From Cryptomeria japonica (taxonomy: Eukaryota; Streptophyta; Pinopsida; Cupressales; Cupressaceae), in contig NC_081414.1 of assembly GCF_030272615.1 (NCBI RefSeq), positions 814,160,569-814,224,568 of the forward strand: DNA of 64,000 nt. Reading direction: 5' to 3'. Within the stretch, counting starts at the first letter, position 1; the number at the start of each line of letters is the position of its first letter. Positions 1-11,299 of the stretch are shown one piece after another. The position numbers and the translations under genes are program-made. The notes under the pieces are model-generated. The model did not search any database. It was not told where the DNA came from and worked only from the letters and a program-made list of their open reading frames with translations.

Positions 1-753
1 GGCTGGTCTACGGCTCGAAATCTCAGACTCACTGGTCGAGTCACTGGTAGGTGCTCCCATGCCCACACATGCAGCAGCGTCATGCCCACTGCTAGAGACC
101 CCCGCCCTCTGTACACTACCTCGTGTAACTCCTGATACATGTGCGCTAGCACGCACGACCCCCAGGCATATCGGGTCCCCTCTGTCACCATCATCTCTAT
201 CACCTGTCCCCATCCGACTGCCAATCCATGTGACCGCCTGTCTGGACACAGAAGTCCTCCCACAATCCCTGACAAAACTGCTGGAAGGGGCTCATATAGT
301 GCCGCTATATCCTCCCAGGCGATCGAGCCATCATCAATGAATACGTCCTCATCAAAAATTCTCTAGCAAGACACTGTCCCCCAGGATCGATCATATGTGA
401 CCAACTCTCCCCGAATCGGAATCCGAAGGATACGCCACACGTCCTCCAATGTCACTGTCATCTCGCCCTGAGCCAGATGGAACGTGCACGTCTCACTGTG
501 CCATCGCTCTGCTAATGCTGTAATCAGGCCGTGATTCATCCGAATCACGGGCATATGCATCACCTCATAGAGCCCAGTCGCCGCAATGCAATCTATCTCG
601 ATCTCGCAACCCCTGTGTCGCGGGGTGGCACTCGCGTAACTGCAACACGCGCAGATCCTCCTGCACATAGACATTCATCAAACCACCATCAATTGTTTTG
701 TTATCAAACTTTCTTAAGTTTAAACCTAGACTATCATCAGATACTTTGATCAA
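1..753 (-). pseudogene. Plant mobile domain (PMD / MAIN-like) protein, broken, truncated by window edge
   Basis: Read leftwards, the frame from 674 to 1 is open except for one TAG at 363-365. It shows the PMD hallmarks: LITALAERWHSETCTFHL, then GEMTVTLEDVWRILRIPI, and after the stop YAWGSCVLAHMYQEL and LLHVWAWEHLPVTRP, in the order seen in MAIN/MAIL and in transposon-borne PMD proteins. The upstream part (753-565) is in another frame, so one frameshift lies near 600-570. PMD proteins of the host type act in the nucleus in silencing and genome stability; many copies are carried by Mutator-like and gypsy elements. Here the ORF is antisense to a gypsy element, between its lost pol region and its 3' LTR, and its start faces the AGCGC cluster. 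It is not functional as it stands, and its C-terminus is outside the window. Confidence 0.8.
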
Positions 754-940
754 GTATCTTCGGGTCTCAACAGGTAAGCAATCATGGCCGCCTAGACTTC
801 AACAGGCATTTATCCTAACAAATGACCTAAGTCTCATCGGGCTGCTATGGTTCAAAACAACTCCCACTTCACCTCGTCATCCCAACAATCGCTAGGCATC
901 AGGAGATTTGTTTTGTCCGAAACTGGGGCATCTTGTTATC

Positions 941-1250
941 CTAAGGCAAAAGCGCTATTTCATCTACAATAGCGTTCATTCTAAACAATAGCGCTACAAC
1001 AACATCAATAGCGCTCAAAAAGCCCTATAATAGCGCTACAAAAACAAACGCGCTAAAACAACTCTACAATAGCGCTATTACGAGTCACTAGCGCTCAATT
1101 AACTATACAGTAGCGCTAATTTATCAAACGCCCTCAAACTTGCCTACAAAAGCGCTAAAAACATGCAAAAGCGCTACAACTAGCCTACAAAAGCGCCATT
1201 GCGGCACAATAGCGCTAATTCATGGAGCAAAGGCGCTAAAAACCTAGTTC
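941..1250. repeat. Cluster of AGCGCT-type motifs
   Basis: About 14 copies of a short motif, mostly (A/T)AGCGCT followed by A or C, occur every 15-25 bp (for example near 949, 988, 1007, 1028, 1069, 1089, 1110, 1149, 1168, 1208, 1229). AGCGCT is self-complementary. The spacing is irregular and the sequence between motifs is not conserved, so this is not a simple tandem array. It lies just upstream of the antisense PMD ORF. A related motif cluster fills the 5' leader of the gypsy copy at 58-60 kb. Promoter-like or RNA-structure roles are only guesses. Confidence 0.8.
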
Positions 1251-1807
1251 CAACGCTCTTGCTCCGACTTGACTTGGACTCAGCTAAAAACGTATTAAAA
1301 ATGCATGAAAAGGAAGTTTTCGAATTTGCGTACCGCTGGTCCATAGTCGGCTGGGCGCTGGTACCGGCGGACTCGCTCAAATCGGTGCTCGGTGATCGGA
1401 AATGGCATCGTCGCTCCTCCTTACTCCTCCAAATGTCACTGTCAGAGCTATAGTTTTCAACTGGTCGCAGTCACAAATGATCCTATTTTCACCCCTTTCA
1501 CCCCCTTTATACCCCCCGCCGTCACCGTAACTTCGCCCCGCTCATCGCCGTGGTCCCCGTGAACTTCCCGAGCCTCCCATTTCTCCCTGTTTCGCCCGAT
1601 TTCTTCTATTTTTCACCAGTATTCCTAACTTCTTCTCTTCTATCACCTTGCCAATTTTCATTCTTTTTCGAGAGATCGCCCGATTTTTTGAAATTTTTCG
1701 GCCCATCTCTCGAGGGGGCATACCACCCATTAAATTTACATTTTATGGGGCATTTCTTCACACCAATTTTTCTTTCTTTGAAACGATGCGATAAACTGCA
1801 CCGTCTC
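1251..1807. other. Element-internal non-coding stretch
   Basis: This is the remainder of the internal region between the AGCGC cluster and the polypurine tract. It is pyrimidine-rich from about 1480 to 1700 on the plus strand. Short open frames occur on both strands but none resembles a known protein. Confidence 0.5.
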
Positions 1808-1820
1808 AAAGAGGGGCAAA
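1808..1820 (+). other. Polypurine tract before 3' LTR
   Basis: AAAGAGGGGCAAA sits immediately before the TGTAGTCACA start of the LTR. A purine run in this position is the primer site for plus-strand DNA synthesis in LTR retrotransposons, and it identifies the following LTR as a 3' LTR. Confidence 0.7.
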
Positions 1821-3260
1821 TGTAGTCACATAAATCTGTCCATTTTAATTAAATGAATATTTCATATTTATTTGATTAAAAATCCACTAGCCATTAATTA
1901 ATTAAATTAATATTTAATTAATTCATCCCCAAACATTCTTCTATTAATTAAATAAATTATTCAATTTATTTTAATTAATTCATTAAAATCCAATTCCCAT
2001 TAATTAAATAAATAAATCAATTTATTTAATTAAAATCCCCTTTTCCTCTTTTAAATAAATTAAATAAAACATTTATTTAAAATCATTATCCTCACCCCAC
2101 TTGCATTTTCCTACAAATGCAACTTGAACACATATTTGAAATAAATGAATTTTTATTTTAATAAAATCCTATTTTCCCTCACCCACCAAATCCACTTGCA
2201 AAATCTAATCCCCTTCTAGATTCTTCTAACCCCTTCCTAATTAGCCTAATCCATCCCCTAAATATTGTCACATTCTTAAGCAAAATGGAGTCACTTCTCA
2301 AAGACCCCAAAGTCTTTGATAACCATTAAAGGCTTTCAACCTTCAACCACCAAAATCCTCAAAGTCTTTGAAAACCATTAAAGGCTTCCAACTTTCAACC
2401 ACTTAATCCCCAAAGTCTCCAATAACCATTAATGGTTAATTCAACCCTCCCACATGGTTAAAACATTTGTTTTGACTCAACCTCTACCCAACTCAAGGGT
2501 CTCATCAAGCATTTAATGCTTTGACCATGATTATCTCTTAATCATTTGCACAAAGGTTTATCCTTGGATTAACTCCTAATTCAGTGGGTAATCCTAATTT
2601 AGGCTTGACTCTTAGCCTTTAGATAACCATGAGGTCTTCTCAGGCCTTTAATGCCTCCAACCTCTTCTTTCAACCCAACCCTATGTTGACATTTGTCACC
2701 ATTTCATTGGTGCCAATTGTGCACATGGATCCCCAACTTTCAAGCTTGACCCTTGATTAAATCTTTCAATCCTGCCCATCCATTGCTCCATTTTTCCTAT
2801 AAATAGAGCCCATTCCTTCATAATCCAGATCCTGAAAACTTGTATGCATTTAGACTATAGCCATTTTAGAGAGCATTTTAGCATAAACAATCTAATCTTT
2901 TGTCTTTTGGTTTAAAATACATCATCTTAGCATTAAAATAGCTTTTCATTTCATGTTTAGAGCTATTCTACAATCTCAATCCTCCATAAGCATCCATAGT
3001 GCAAAAAGCTGCTGAGAGCTACACTGTTTTGGAACTTGGAGAGGAGAGGAACAAGAGAGAAGGAGCTAATATCATGTTAGGGGATAGTTGGAGATATCCC
3101 ATTGTCTTACTTCTTTAGTTAGATTCACTAGTATGTGTTTTAGTATCTCTCTTGGAATGCCTTCATTTGTGTTTGGTTTTTGATTGATTAACTCTAACAT
3201 CTTGTTTGTTTTGTGTTGTTTAATCTTGAACTAACAATTGTGTCATTTAGGAGGGCATCA
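1821..3260 (+). repeat. 3' LTR of gypsy copy A
   Basis: The LTR starts TGTAGTCACATAAATC and ends GGGCATCA. It matches the solo LTR 55208-56661 along its length: the AT-rich TTAATTAAAT blocks at the start, the paired 'AAAGTCTTTGA...ACCATTAA' phrases in the middle, the TATA box and the 'CATAAGCATCCATAGTGCAAAAAGCT' region near 2985 all recur in the same order. The length of 1440 bp compares with 1454 bp for the solo copy. Confidence 0.85.
2798..2806 (+). promoter_or_regulatory. LTR TATA box
   Basis: TATAAATAG lies 977 bp into the LTR and is followed by GAGCCCATTCC. The same box in the same context occurs in the solo LTR (56135-56143) and, mutated to CTAAAAATAG, in the third LTR near 57485. Conservation across copies supports it as the LTR promoter core. 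Confidence 0.7.
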
Positions 3261-3379
3261 GCTATGTTTGGGAGGGGTAGGTGATCGATTTTGTTGCGGT
3301 GGGGGTTCGGCGTTGACCGTGGTGGGAGTCCTCCTTGCCCTCTTTTGTTAGGGTTGTGGTTTGACAGTTGGGTACGATG

Positions 3380-4802
3380 TCTTTTGTTGGTGGTGATGCC
3401 TCGGGGGTTTCACCCAGTATGGATTTTCAAGCAGTGATGGGCTCAAAATCACCTTTTTGATCCAAATCCGAGTATCGTTAGTGCTAGTTTGTCCAATCGC
3501 GCTCGGATTTTGAAGATTAATGGCTACCTTGAGAGATGCAAAGAGCGGCCGAAATTGGTAATTTCGCCTAAGATGATCTCTGAAGATGTTGAATATTTCT
3601 TTGAGCACTCGTTATATTGAAAATTTTTGGGGATGATGGTTTTTTTACAATTTTTGGAGAATTGGACTCAGAGGACTTGGGCACCAGAAGGGGAAATGGA
3701 TGTTATGTTGTTGGCAAACAATTACTTCATGGTCACTTTTAATTGCATGGATGATTGCAATCGGGTCTTTGAGGGAGGCCCTTATTTTTATAACAAGGTG
3801 GGGTTGTTCATCAAACCTTGACATAAGAGATTTAACCCTTCAGAGGAGCTTCCGAATTGGGTCCCAGTGTGGGTTTGATTACCTCATTTTTCAATGGAAT
3901 GTTTTCGGGAGGATGTGTTGGGAATGCTAGCTTCACTGCTTGGGAATCCTATTGGATCTTCAACGCAAACCTTGGAGAGAAAGGTAATGACTTTTGTTTG
4001 CATTTGTGTTGAAATTGATCTTAGTAAACCTTAGCCAGATGCTATAGATATGTGTGCGGGCTCTTACTCTTGGGTTCAACAGCTTGATTATGAGACTTTA
4101 TCTTTTCGGTGTCATCTATGTCATGAGTATGGTCATTTGCAGTGCAAGTGACCTAGGTCTAAATCGGCTAAGCATCAACTCCAACAACTGTCATGTAACC
4201 TTGATGGGGCTGATAAAGGAAAGGCTTCCATGTCTGGTGTAGCTGTGGGTGTTGATGGTTTTGTCCAAGTTAAGACAAAGAATAGGAACTGAGGTCAAAA
4301 GAGGTCTTTGCAGGAGAGTCAAGAGGAGGATACCTTTAACAAATTTGAAGCCTTGGATGACCTTAGCCACCAGGAGGTGAATCTAGAGATGATTCCTTTG
4401 GATCAAAGTGCAGTTGGGTTGATGCCTAATAGTGTGAACTTGGATCCTACCCAAGGTCTGCAGGAGGTTGGAAGTCAACAGATGGAGATGGATCAACAGG
4501 TATTGGCTCACAAGGGACCCATCTCTAGTGTTGAAGTGAAGATGGCTGGTGGGGATGTTTCTCCAGCAACACAGAAATTGGACTCTGATGGGGTTAAAAT
4601 TAATAAGATCTCTTTACATCTGGGTATTGTTCAGAAAGACATTAAGAAAGAAGCAATGAAGAAGAGTTCGAAGGCTAGCAGAAAGGAGGACTTGGATAAG
4701 ATTAAATTGATGGCAGAGAACTTGATTGAGTCAGGGTCAATAAAAACTTCAGATTCTCATTTTTCTAATCCCCCGAAAAGATTGTGTGTTCTTGGAATGT
4801 GA
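3380..4802 (+). pseudogene. LINE ORF1 (nucleic-acid-binding protein), broken
   Basis: ORF1 of plant L1 elements encodes an RNA-binding protein with a DUF4283 domain and a CCHC knuckle. Here the DUF4283-like part begins around 3600 (MMVFLQFLENWTQRTWAPEG, NNYFMVTFNCMDD), continues in a second frame after 3820, and reaches the knuckle FRCHLCHEYGHLQC at about 4107-4148. The codon for the fourth knuckle cysteine is read as TGA. From 4308 to 4802 one 164-residue frame is open: a hydrophilic tail rich in acidic and Lys residues. It overlaps the start of ORF2 by about 19 bases. At least four breaks are visible. Confidence 0.8.
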
Positions 4803-7800
4803 GGGGCTTGAACATTGGCCCTAGACAAAAAATTGTTCGGGAATCAATTAGGAGTCATTCTCCTGATGTCATTTTCTTGCAGGAAACTAAATTATCTGTG
4901 GAAACTATGTTGGGTCTAGTGCCTAAGCTATGGGGAAGAGGCGAATGTCAGTGTATTGGGGCATTTGGCTCCTTTGGAGGTGTGGCTTGTCTTTGGAACC
5001 CCTTGAGGATTCATCCTATATGGTGAGTTTCTTCCTGATCATCTTTATTTGGGGTTGCCTCTAGTCTTGAGATTGGGGAATATATCTTGTTTACTAACAT
5101 TTATGCCCCCACTGATCTTCAGGTTAAGTAGAATTTGTGGTCTCATATTACTTTTATGCGAGGGTTTTTTTCCTTTTCATCTGTGGATTATGGTGGGTGA
5201 TTTCAATGCCATCTTAGAATTGAGTGAGAAGAAGGGTGGTGTTATGCGGTTGGAGCCTTCTTCCTTCCTTCTTCGGGATAGTATATCAACCTTGAATCTT
5301 GTTGACATCAAGCCCGATAATGGTCTGTTCACTTGGAACAACAGGAGACTAGGGGAGTATTGGATTATAGAGAGGTTGGATTGCTTTCTGGTTTCTAGTT
5401 TTTGGGTTGGTAGGGGATGGTCCACATGCTCTGAGATTTTAGATTGGAAAGGTTCGGACCACTGGTCCATCAAATTGGTGTCCTCTTCTACTCAGGTCGC
5501 TCACATTCCTTCATTCAAATTCCAGCTTATGTGGTTGCAATATTCTTCTTTACAGGTTCATATTGCAGAGTGGTGGAAGAAAGGGAGGCCAGCCTTTGGC
5601 ACTGCCATGTACACTTTTGCCAAGTAGCTGCAAGTTGTTAAGTTTCAACTTAAACGATGGAATTGTCAGTGTTTTGGTAATATTTTTCATGCTAAAACAG
5701 TTGCTCAATTAGAGTTGAATGATATTACTAGAGAGATTAGAGAGCATGGATTGTCAAAAGCCTTGCTTAGGGAGGAAGTCATGGCAGTCAAGGATTTAGA
5801 GAAGTGGAAGCTTAGGGAGGAAATCTACTGGAAACAGAGAGCTCACATTGATTGGCTTCAAGCGAGGGATAAGAATACTGCATTCTTTTTCAATTCAGTG
5901 AAAGCGAGAAGACATGGCAATTCCATCCTTGTGTTGGTTAATGATAGAGGTGAGCAGTGTTTATCCTTGCAGGAGATTTTTAGGGAGTCTATGCAATATT
6001 TTCGATCCCTTTTTAGTGAGGATTCTCAGGGGGATTCTGAAGAGGGAAATCAGGTTCTTGCTTGTATTCCTTCTCTAATTACTAGGGAGATGAATGAGCA
6101 ACTTATGGGACCTATTTTGTTGGATGAACTTGAGAGGATTGCATTTCACATGAAGAAGGGGAAGGCTCATGGACCGGATGGGTTTCCGATTGATTTCTAT
6201 CAAGAATTTTGGGATATTATCAAATTGGACTTATTGGAGGTGGTCCAAGAGTCCCAGAGGAGTAAGTAGATGCTTCAGGCTTTGAATGCGATTTTCATTG
6301 CGCTCATCCCCAAGTGTGATGGGGTTGACTGTTTAGGCTAGTTCCGTCCTATTTCTCTTTGTAATGTGATTTATAAGATTATTTCTAAGCTGATAGCAGA
6401 AAGGTTGAAGAATTGGCTTGGGGGGGTCATTTCTGAAGAGAAGAGAGGGTTTGTGGAGGGCCGTCAAATCTTGGATGGAGTGGTCATCGCTACTGAAACC
6501 ATTCACTCTATGGCAGCTTCCAAGGAAAAAGCTATGTTTATTAAGCTGGACATGGCAAAGGATTAAGATAGAGTCTCATGGTCCTTTCTCGAGAAAATTC
6601 TTAGGGCCTTTGGTTTTGTTGATGAATGGATCCAATGGGTTATGAGTTGTGTTTTGTCTACCTCATTCTCTATGCTAATTAATGGAGATCATACTGAGTT
6701 GTTTGGTGCGTCCAAGGGTCTTCGTTAGGGGGGGGCCTCTTTCCCTGTACTTATTCATTCTTTTGGCTGAGGGTCTAGGGATATTGATTAAGTATAATGT
6801 GGGACTGGGTATTATTCATGGTTGGAGTTAGGGTAATGACATACCTCCTTAGTCCAATTTGCAGTTTTTGGATGATACGACCCTAATGTGACTGGCTAGG
6901 ATCAGAGAAGCTATAAATCTGCATAAAATCTTGGATGTCTATCTTGTTGCTTTGGGCCAGTTGATCGATGAGGATAAATCTTGCATTATCTTCTTCAAAA
7001 CACTTGGAACTATTTAGTTGAGGATTGCTCATATCTTGAGATTCCAAGTCGGTTCTCTTCCCTTGACTTGCCTTGGTATTCCTATCTCTACTGGTAATCC
7101 TCCCAATGACTCTTGGCAGGGTATTCTAGACAAATTTCGCATTAAGGTTGAACATTGGACTCATAGATGGTTATCCTTTGTTGGGCGGGTTCAACTTATC
7201 CAGTCAGTGGTCCATGCTCTTCCAATTTATAGGTGTATGCTTCAAGTGGCCCCAAAGTGGTTTGTGAAAGAATTGGATTCTTTGGCAAGTCAATTCTTAT
7301 GGGCAGGAAACCTATCCTCTTATAAATGGAGTCTTGTGAAATGGGACTTGGTGTGCAGCCCGAATCGGTTGGGTGGTCTTGGCTTAAGGCAGTCTTATTT
7401 ATTTGGGAAGGCTCTGACAGCTAAATTGTACTGGAGGTGGTGTGTTGAACAGGATCGAGGTTGGGCTAGGATTTTGTCTTTCAAGTATATGCAAAGGATC
7501 CCAAAGGAGGAAATCCCAAGATATCCGCTTGCAAGAAAAGGCTCTATGATTTGGAGTACTCTCAAGAAAGACACTACACTGATAAAAGATGGTCTTTTTT
7601 GGATCTGTAAGAGGGGGGAAGAGGTGTTTTTTTGGTTCAATTCTTGGAATGGTTATCCCCCCATTATTGATCAATCTCCTAATTTAGTGAATCTTTGTCA
7701 GAGGTTCCTGGAGGCAGGGTGGTCTAGAGTGAGCGACTTTAAGTCTGTTTATAGGTGTAAGCAACTAGAGATGGTGCGGTGGAAGGTTCCTAATGAATGG

Positions 7801-9161
7801 TTGATTGTTGATATGGAGAAAGACTGCATTGAGCTTCATGGCATTTTGGATAGTAGACAATGTAGTTCCCTTAAATATAGGGATAGACTTGCTTGGTCCT
7901 CGAATCCTAAGGGTGTTTTTACTATTGCCAGGGGTACCAGGAGTTGTTGTTTTGTCGCTTGGAGGGGAGGGAGGTGCACTGGTGGAAACATGTTTGGAAC
8001 AATGTCTCTTGGACAAAGTGTAACTATTTTGCTTGGACTTCGGCTTTGAATAGATGTCTAACCTGAGACAATATGTGCAAGTGTGGGTTCCACAAGCCTT
8101 CCATTTGTGTTTTGTGTGCTAATGAAGAGGAGGATTCCTCTCACTTGTTCTTCAGATGCCCTTTCTCGTTGCTGCTCTGGCATTACCAATGGGGGTGTGG
8201 AAGCACTCCTGTGTTCACGCGGATTCTTTGGTGGAGTTTTGGAGCAGTTTAGGCAGGCCTCCTATTTTGTCCTCTTTTCTCCAAACTGTATGGCACATTG
8301 GGCCCATTTTCATACTTTGGCAGATCTAGCTAGAGAGGAATAGGAAGATTTTTAGGGAAGTCAAACTGTTAGTTCAGCAAGTGTGGAATAGAATCATTGG
8401 CATGATCCAGGAGATTGTGGAAGCTAAATGTGAGGTGAATTTTCCTCTAGATAGAGGAGAGGCTCATATTGTGAGTAGGTTGGGTTTGTAGGAGATGTCT
8501 CATGTCTCAGCTTGTGTCGGGAGAGGTAGCCGTGCTAAGAAGAAGGTTCAAAGGGTGGGAAGATGGTTGCCCCCTTAGGACGATTCCATTAAGATTAACC
8601 CTAATGGCTCCTCTCGGGGTAATCCAGGTCCTGTTGGGATTGGAGGTGTTGGTAGGGTTTGTATGGGGGATGTGGTTTTCTTCTTTTCAATTCATAAAGG
8701 GCAACAGTCTAATAATTTTATGGAGGGACTAGCAATTTTCTATTCCCTAGAGCGTGCATATGAGCTGGGGTGGTGTCAGGTTATATGTGAATCAGATTTG
8801 CAGATTATTGTTAATCTATTGATTGAGCAGAAGGTGAGTGAGATTAATTGGCAGCTGGTAGGGATTGTGCACCATATTTTGCAAATTAGTGCTATGATGG
8901 AGAGGATGTCTTTCATCCACATTCCTCGTGAATAGAATAGAGCTACGGATTGTTTGGCTAAGTGGGCTTCAGAACATGGTGATGCTTGGAAAGTTGAGGG
9001 TTGGGAGCATCTTTCCCCTGATTACTGTCAGGACTTACATAAGATCTTTGTTGAGGATATGGGTAGTTAGGACGTTGGATGATTTTTGGTTGGGTTTGTT
9101 GTTCTCTTCTGGAGTCTTTTGGCTCTGGCTTTCTTGTGTAATGCTGGTTTCTGATTATTAA
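4784..9161 (+). pseudogene. LINE ORF2: endonuclease, reverse transcriptase, zf-RVT, RNase H; broken
   Basis: The apurinic-type endonuclease starts with SWNVRGLN (4787) and shows IFLQETKL, VGDFNAIL (about 5192-5215) and GSDHWSIKL (about 5452). A linker and coiled stretch (5715-6090) precedes the reverse transcriptase: GKAHGPDGF (6160), FRPISLCNVIYKIISKLIAERLK split by a stop, the catalytic motif read as FLDDTTLM (6867) and TCLGIPIS (7060). The longest open part is 7018-8049 (343 codons). A zf-RVT region with C-x-C and ICVLCANEEEDSSHLFFRC follows at 8075-8160, and an RNase H domain (GSSRGNPGPVGIGGVGRV, CESDLQIIV, TDCLAKWASEHGD) at 8610-8995. In the RT part stops lie at 6267, 6339, 6564, 6726, 6829, 6850, 6889 and 7015, six of them TAG; a run of eight G at 6728-6735 also shifts the frame. 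Confidence 0.9.
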
Positions 9162-9191
9162 TAAAGTTTTTACCCCTTTATTCAAAAATAA

Positions 9192-9640
9192 ATTAAAAAT
9201 GAATAAAACAACAAAAATCTATTTCCTACAATTCATGGGTTGAACTCCTTGACTCAATCACAATGAAAGTCGAGGATAACTTCAAAATGGCTTCCACTTT
9301 TAGTAAATTCCTAACAATAGTTGGATCTCTATCTGATCCAATACTTTCATTGTGATGGAAAACATTAATAAAAGAAGATAAGAAATATTGTTGAAATTCA
9401 TCTAACTATATAACTATTCTATCCTTGGTTCATTTTCGGGTATACGAGAAGAATCCATGGATTTGACATAGGTCTATAATAATGTTTTAGCAAAAGGGAA
9501 ACAAATAAATCTGATTATGTTTGAAATGTACATAAGATGAAGCTAAGTGATTGCTCACCTGTAAACCGATTAGATAAGTGATTGATCATGAGGTGGCTCA
9601 ACACAACACTCCAACGACTTCAAGCCTTTCCTATGTATGT
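9192..9640. other. Non-coding flank of the LINE
   Basis: AT-rich sequence with no convincing reading frame. It contains the first member of an 88-bp direct repeat (9484-9571). Confidence 0.6.
9484..9571 (+). repeat. Direct repeat, first copy
   Basis: TTTTAGCAAAAGGGAAACAA through TGATTGCTCACCTGTAAACC recurs at 11079-11166 with about four mismatches. The two copies lie 1.6 kb apart in the same orientation and enclose the microsatellite block and non-coding DNA. Confidence 0.8.
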
Positions 9641-9644
9641 ATAT

Positions 9645-9645
<1 letters not shown>

Positions 9646-9703
<58 letters not shown>

Positions 9704-9953
9704 ACATTCATACATATACATTGTATAAATACACATACTATATATATAGACACACACACACATATATGTATACATGTGTGTGTGTGTTTTAATAAATGAT
9801 TTAGTTGATGCACACTTTTGTATATGTGTGTGTGTGTGTGTGTTTTAATAAATGATTTAGTTGATATACATATGTGTGTGTGTGTGTGTGTGTGTATGTA
9901 CATACATATATATATATATATTTGTAGTTTTAACAAATGATTTAGTTGATGCA
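9646..9953. repeat. CA/TG microsatellites with a repeated 23-bp spacer
   Basis: A (CA)n run of about 57 bp (9646-9702) is followed by shorter CA and TA runs, then three TG runs (9776-9787, 9823-9842, 9870-9895). Each TG block is linked to the phrase TTTTAATAAATGATTTAGTTGAT or a close form (9788, 9844, 9929), so the TG part is a higher-order tandem repeat of about 55-85 bp. Histidine-Thr and Val-Cys open frames here are translation artefacts. Confidence 0.85.
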
Positions 9954-11078
9954 CACTTTTTTATCTAATACATTGAAAGTGAAATAAAATTATACATTTC
10001 ACACTAGCTACATATTATGGTTAGCACTTATAATAGTATGGTGTTTCATTTATTTGACTTTCTAAGATTTTGCCTTTACAAAGTTTCAAACACTCTTCTT
10101 ATTTTACAATATTGTGGGTTATGGCATCTTATTTTCAACCCTTGATAGATATTGCATCTACTTGCTCCACCTTAAGCAAAAAATTGGCTTTGGTTCATAT
10201 CTATGCTATTTACCATCAAGTCCTATATTAGGTATACAACTAGATATAGTTTGTATCTAGAAGCTAATAAGAAAATATTTTGATATTCATACCTCAACAA
10301 AAGTAGATTCCCAAACAGTTATCTTATTTGTTGAGTCAAGATTGGCGAAAGGAGTCTAAATCAAGCTATTTTAGTGTTTTAGATTTTTCTTGAGAAAGTG
10401 CTTGCGTAATGACCTTTGATGGTAAGACCTTTTATTTTCCTAATTGTATATAAGGTGTAGACTAGGGGAATGTAATCATCATTTTTTACTCATTTCTATT
10501 TCTCATAGATTCCTTGGCCTTTGGTTTTGATCATTCACATATCTTGGTTAGGAGAGTTCAAGGATAGGTTGCACATGATGCCCTTAATCACCCAATTATA
10601 CACTTCAATGGTTAGCCTCTACATCATTCTAGTTGTACATGACTAGGCTTAGGGAATTTCAAAAAAAGATAAAGAAAAATGAAAGAAATAAAGTATGATT
10701 GCCTAGCATGGGACTCTTTATTATTGATAATCGTATTAGACAAATACTTTTTTTTAGCTTCCCGATTTTCCTTGCTTTAACATGTTGAGCATCTTTTGGT
10801 TTCTTCATTTCAGCCCATGAACGAAGATATTTGATTCCCCTTCTTTCATGATATTGTGAATCAAAGTCAATCTTTTTTCCCATTAGAGATATAGCACTGC
10901 CTCATATGGGTGGATATTGTTCGGCTATTCACGCTACTATGGTTTAACCTGGTAAATGTGTTGTTGGACCTGCAACCGTAACAATGACCAGGGCTTGACC
11001 CAAGTTTCTAGCAAATGAGGTAGATGTTCCCTACCATCTATAGGGTTTTAGGTTTATAGTATCCGATCGGATAGGGTA
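9954..11078. other. Non-coding, nothing recognised
   Basis: No protein-like frame or RNA gene was seen. The sequence is moderately AT-rich and ends at the second 88-bp repeat copy. Confidence 0.5.
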
Positions 11079-11166
11079 ATTTTTAGCAAAAGGGAAACAA
11101 ATAAATCTGATTATGTTTGAAATGCACATTAGATGAAGCTAAGTGATTGCTCACCTATAAACTAAT
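11079..11166 (+). repeat. Direct repeat, second copy
   Basis: Second member of the 88-bp pair described at 9484-9571. The copies diverge just after CTATAAACTAATTT, where GC-richer unrelated sequence begins. Confidence 0.8.
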
Positions 11167-11299
11167 TTCCTCCTGCTGCGCACAGCGAATGAACTCTTCA
11201 TTCACCACCGTCTGCGAATCTCCTCTCCTGCGCGTGCCAATGGTCTTCTGCTTTGCCTTGCAGGAATGAAGTTTTTCGAAGTCTATTGCTTTGCAAAGT

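Larger units (their letters stand above)
1..3260 (+). mobile_element. 3' end of a Ty3/gypsy LTR retrotransposon (copy A)
   Basis: The segment has the order expected at the 3' end of an LTR element: an internal region, a purine-rich tract directly before a TG, and a 1440-bp LTR ending in CA. The LTR matches the solo LTR at 55208-56661 and, less closely, the 5' LTR of the gypsy element at 55.1-64 kb. The internal part carries an antisense plant-mobile-domain ORF and a cluster of AGCGC motifs. The left part of the element lies outside the window. Assignment to the Tat-like group is inferred from the gag-protease of the sister copy at 61-64 kb and from the extra antisense ORF, which is known in that group. 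The five bases after the LTR (GCTAT) cannot be tested as a target duplication because the 5' end is missing. Confidence 0.75.
3265..9190 (+). mobile_element. L1-type LINE retrotransposon, nearly full length, defective
   Basis: A GC-richer leader follows the LTR directly, then come ORF1 (DUF4283-like plus zinc knuckle) and ORF2 (endonuclease, reverse transcriptase, zf-RVT, RNase H), the order of plant L1 elements that carry an RNase H. The 3' end reads ATTAATAAAGTTTTTACCCC then an A-rich tail up to about 9215. Both ORFs carry many stops and frameshifts, so the copy is dead. The 5' end touches the end of LTR A at 3260. I could not identify a target-site duplication, so the exact ends are approximate. 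Confidence 0.9.

Noticed and set aside
59-340. Plus-strand 93-residue frame at the window start
   Set aside because: It is a shadow of the PMD frame on the other strand, which matches a known domain.
1816-3265. Target-site duplication around LTR A
   Set aside because: The flanks GCAAA and GCTAT do not match, as expected if it is a 3' LTR whose partner lies outside the window.
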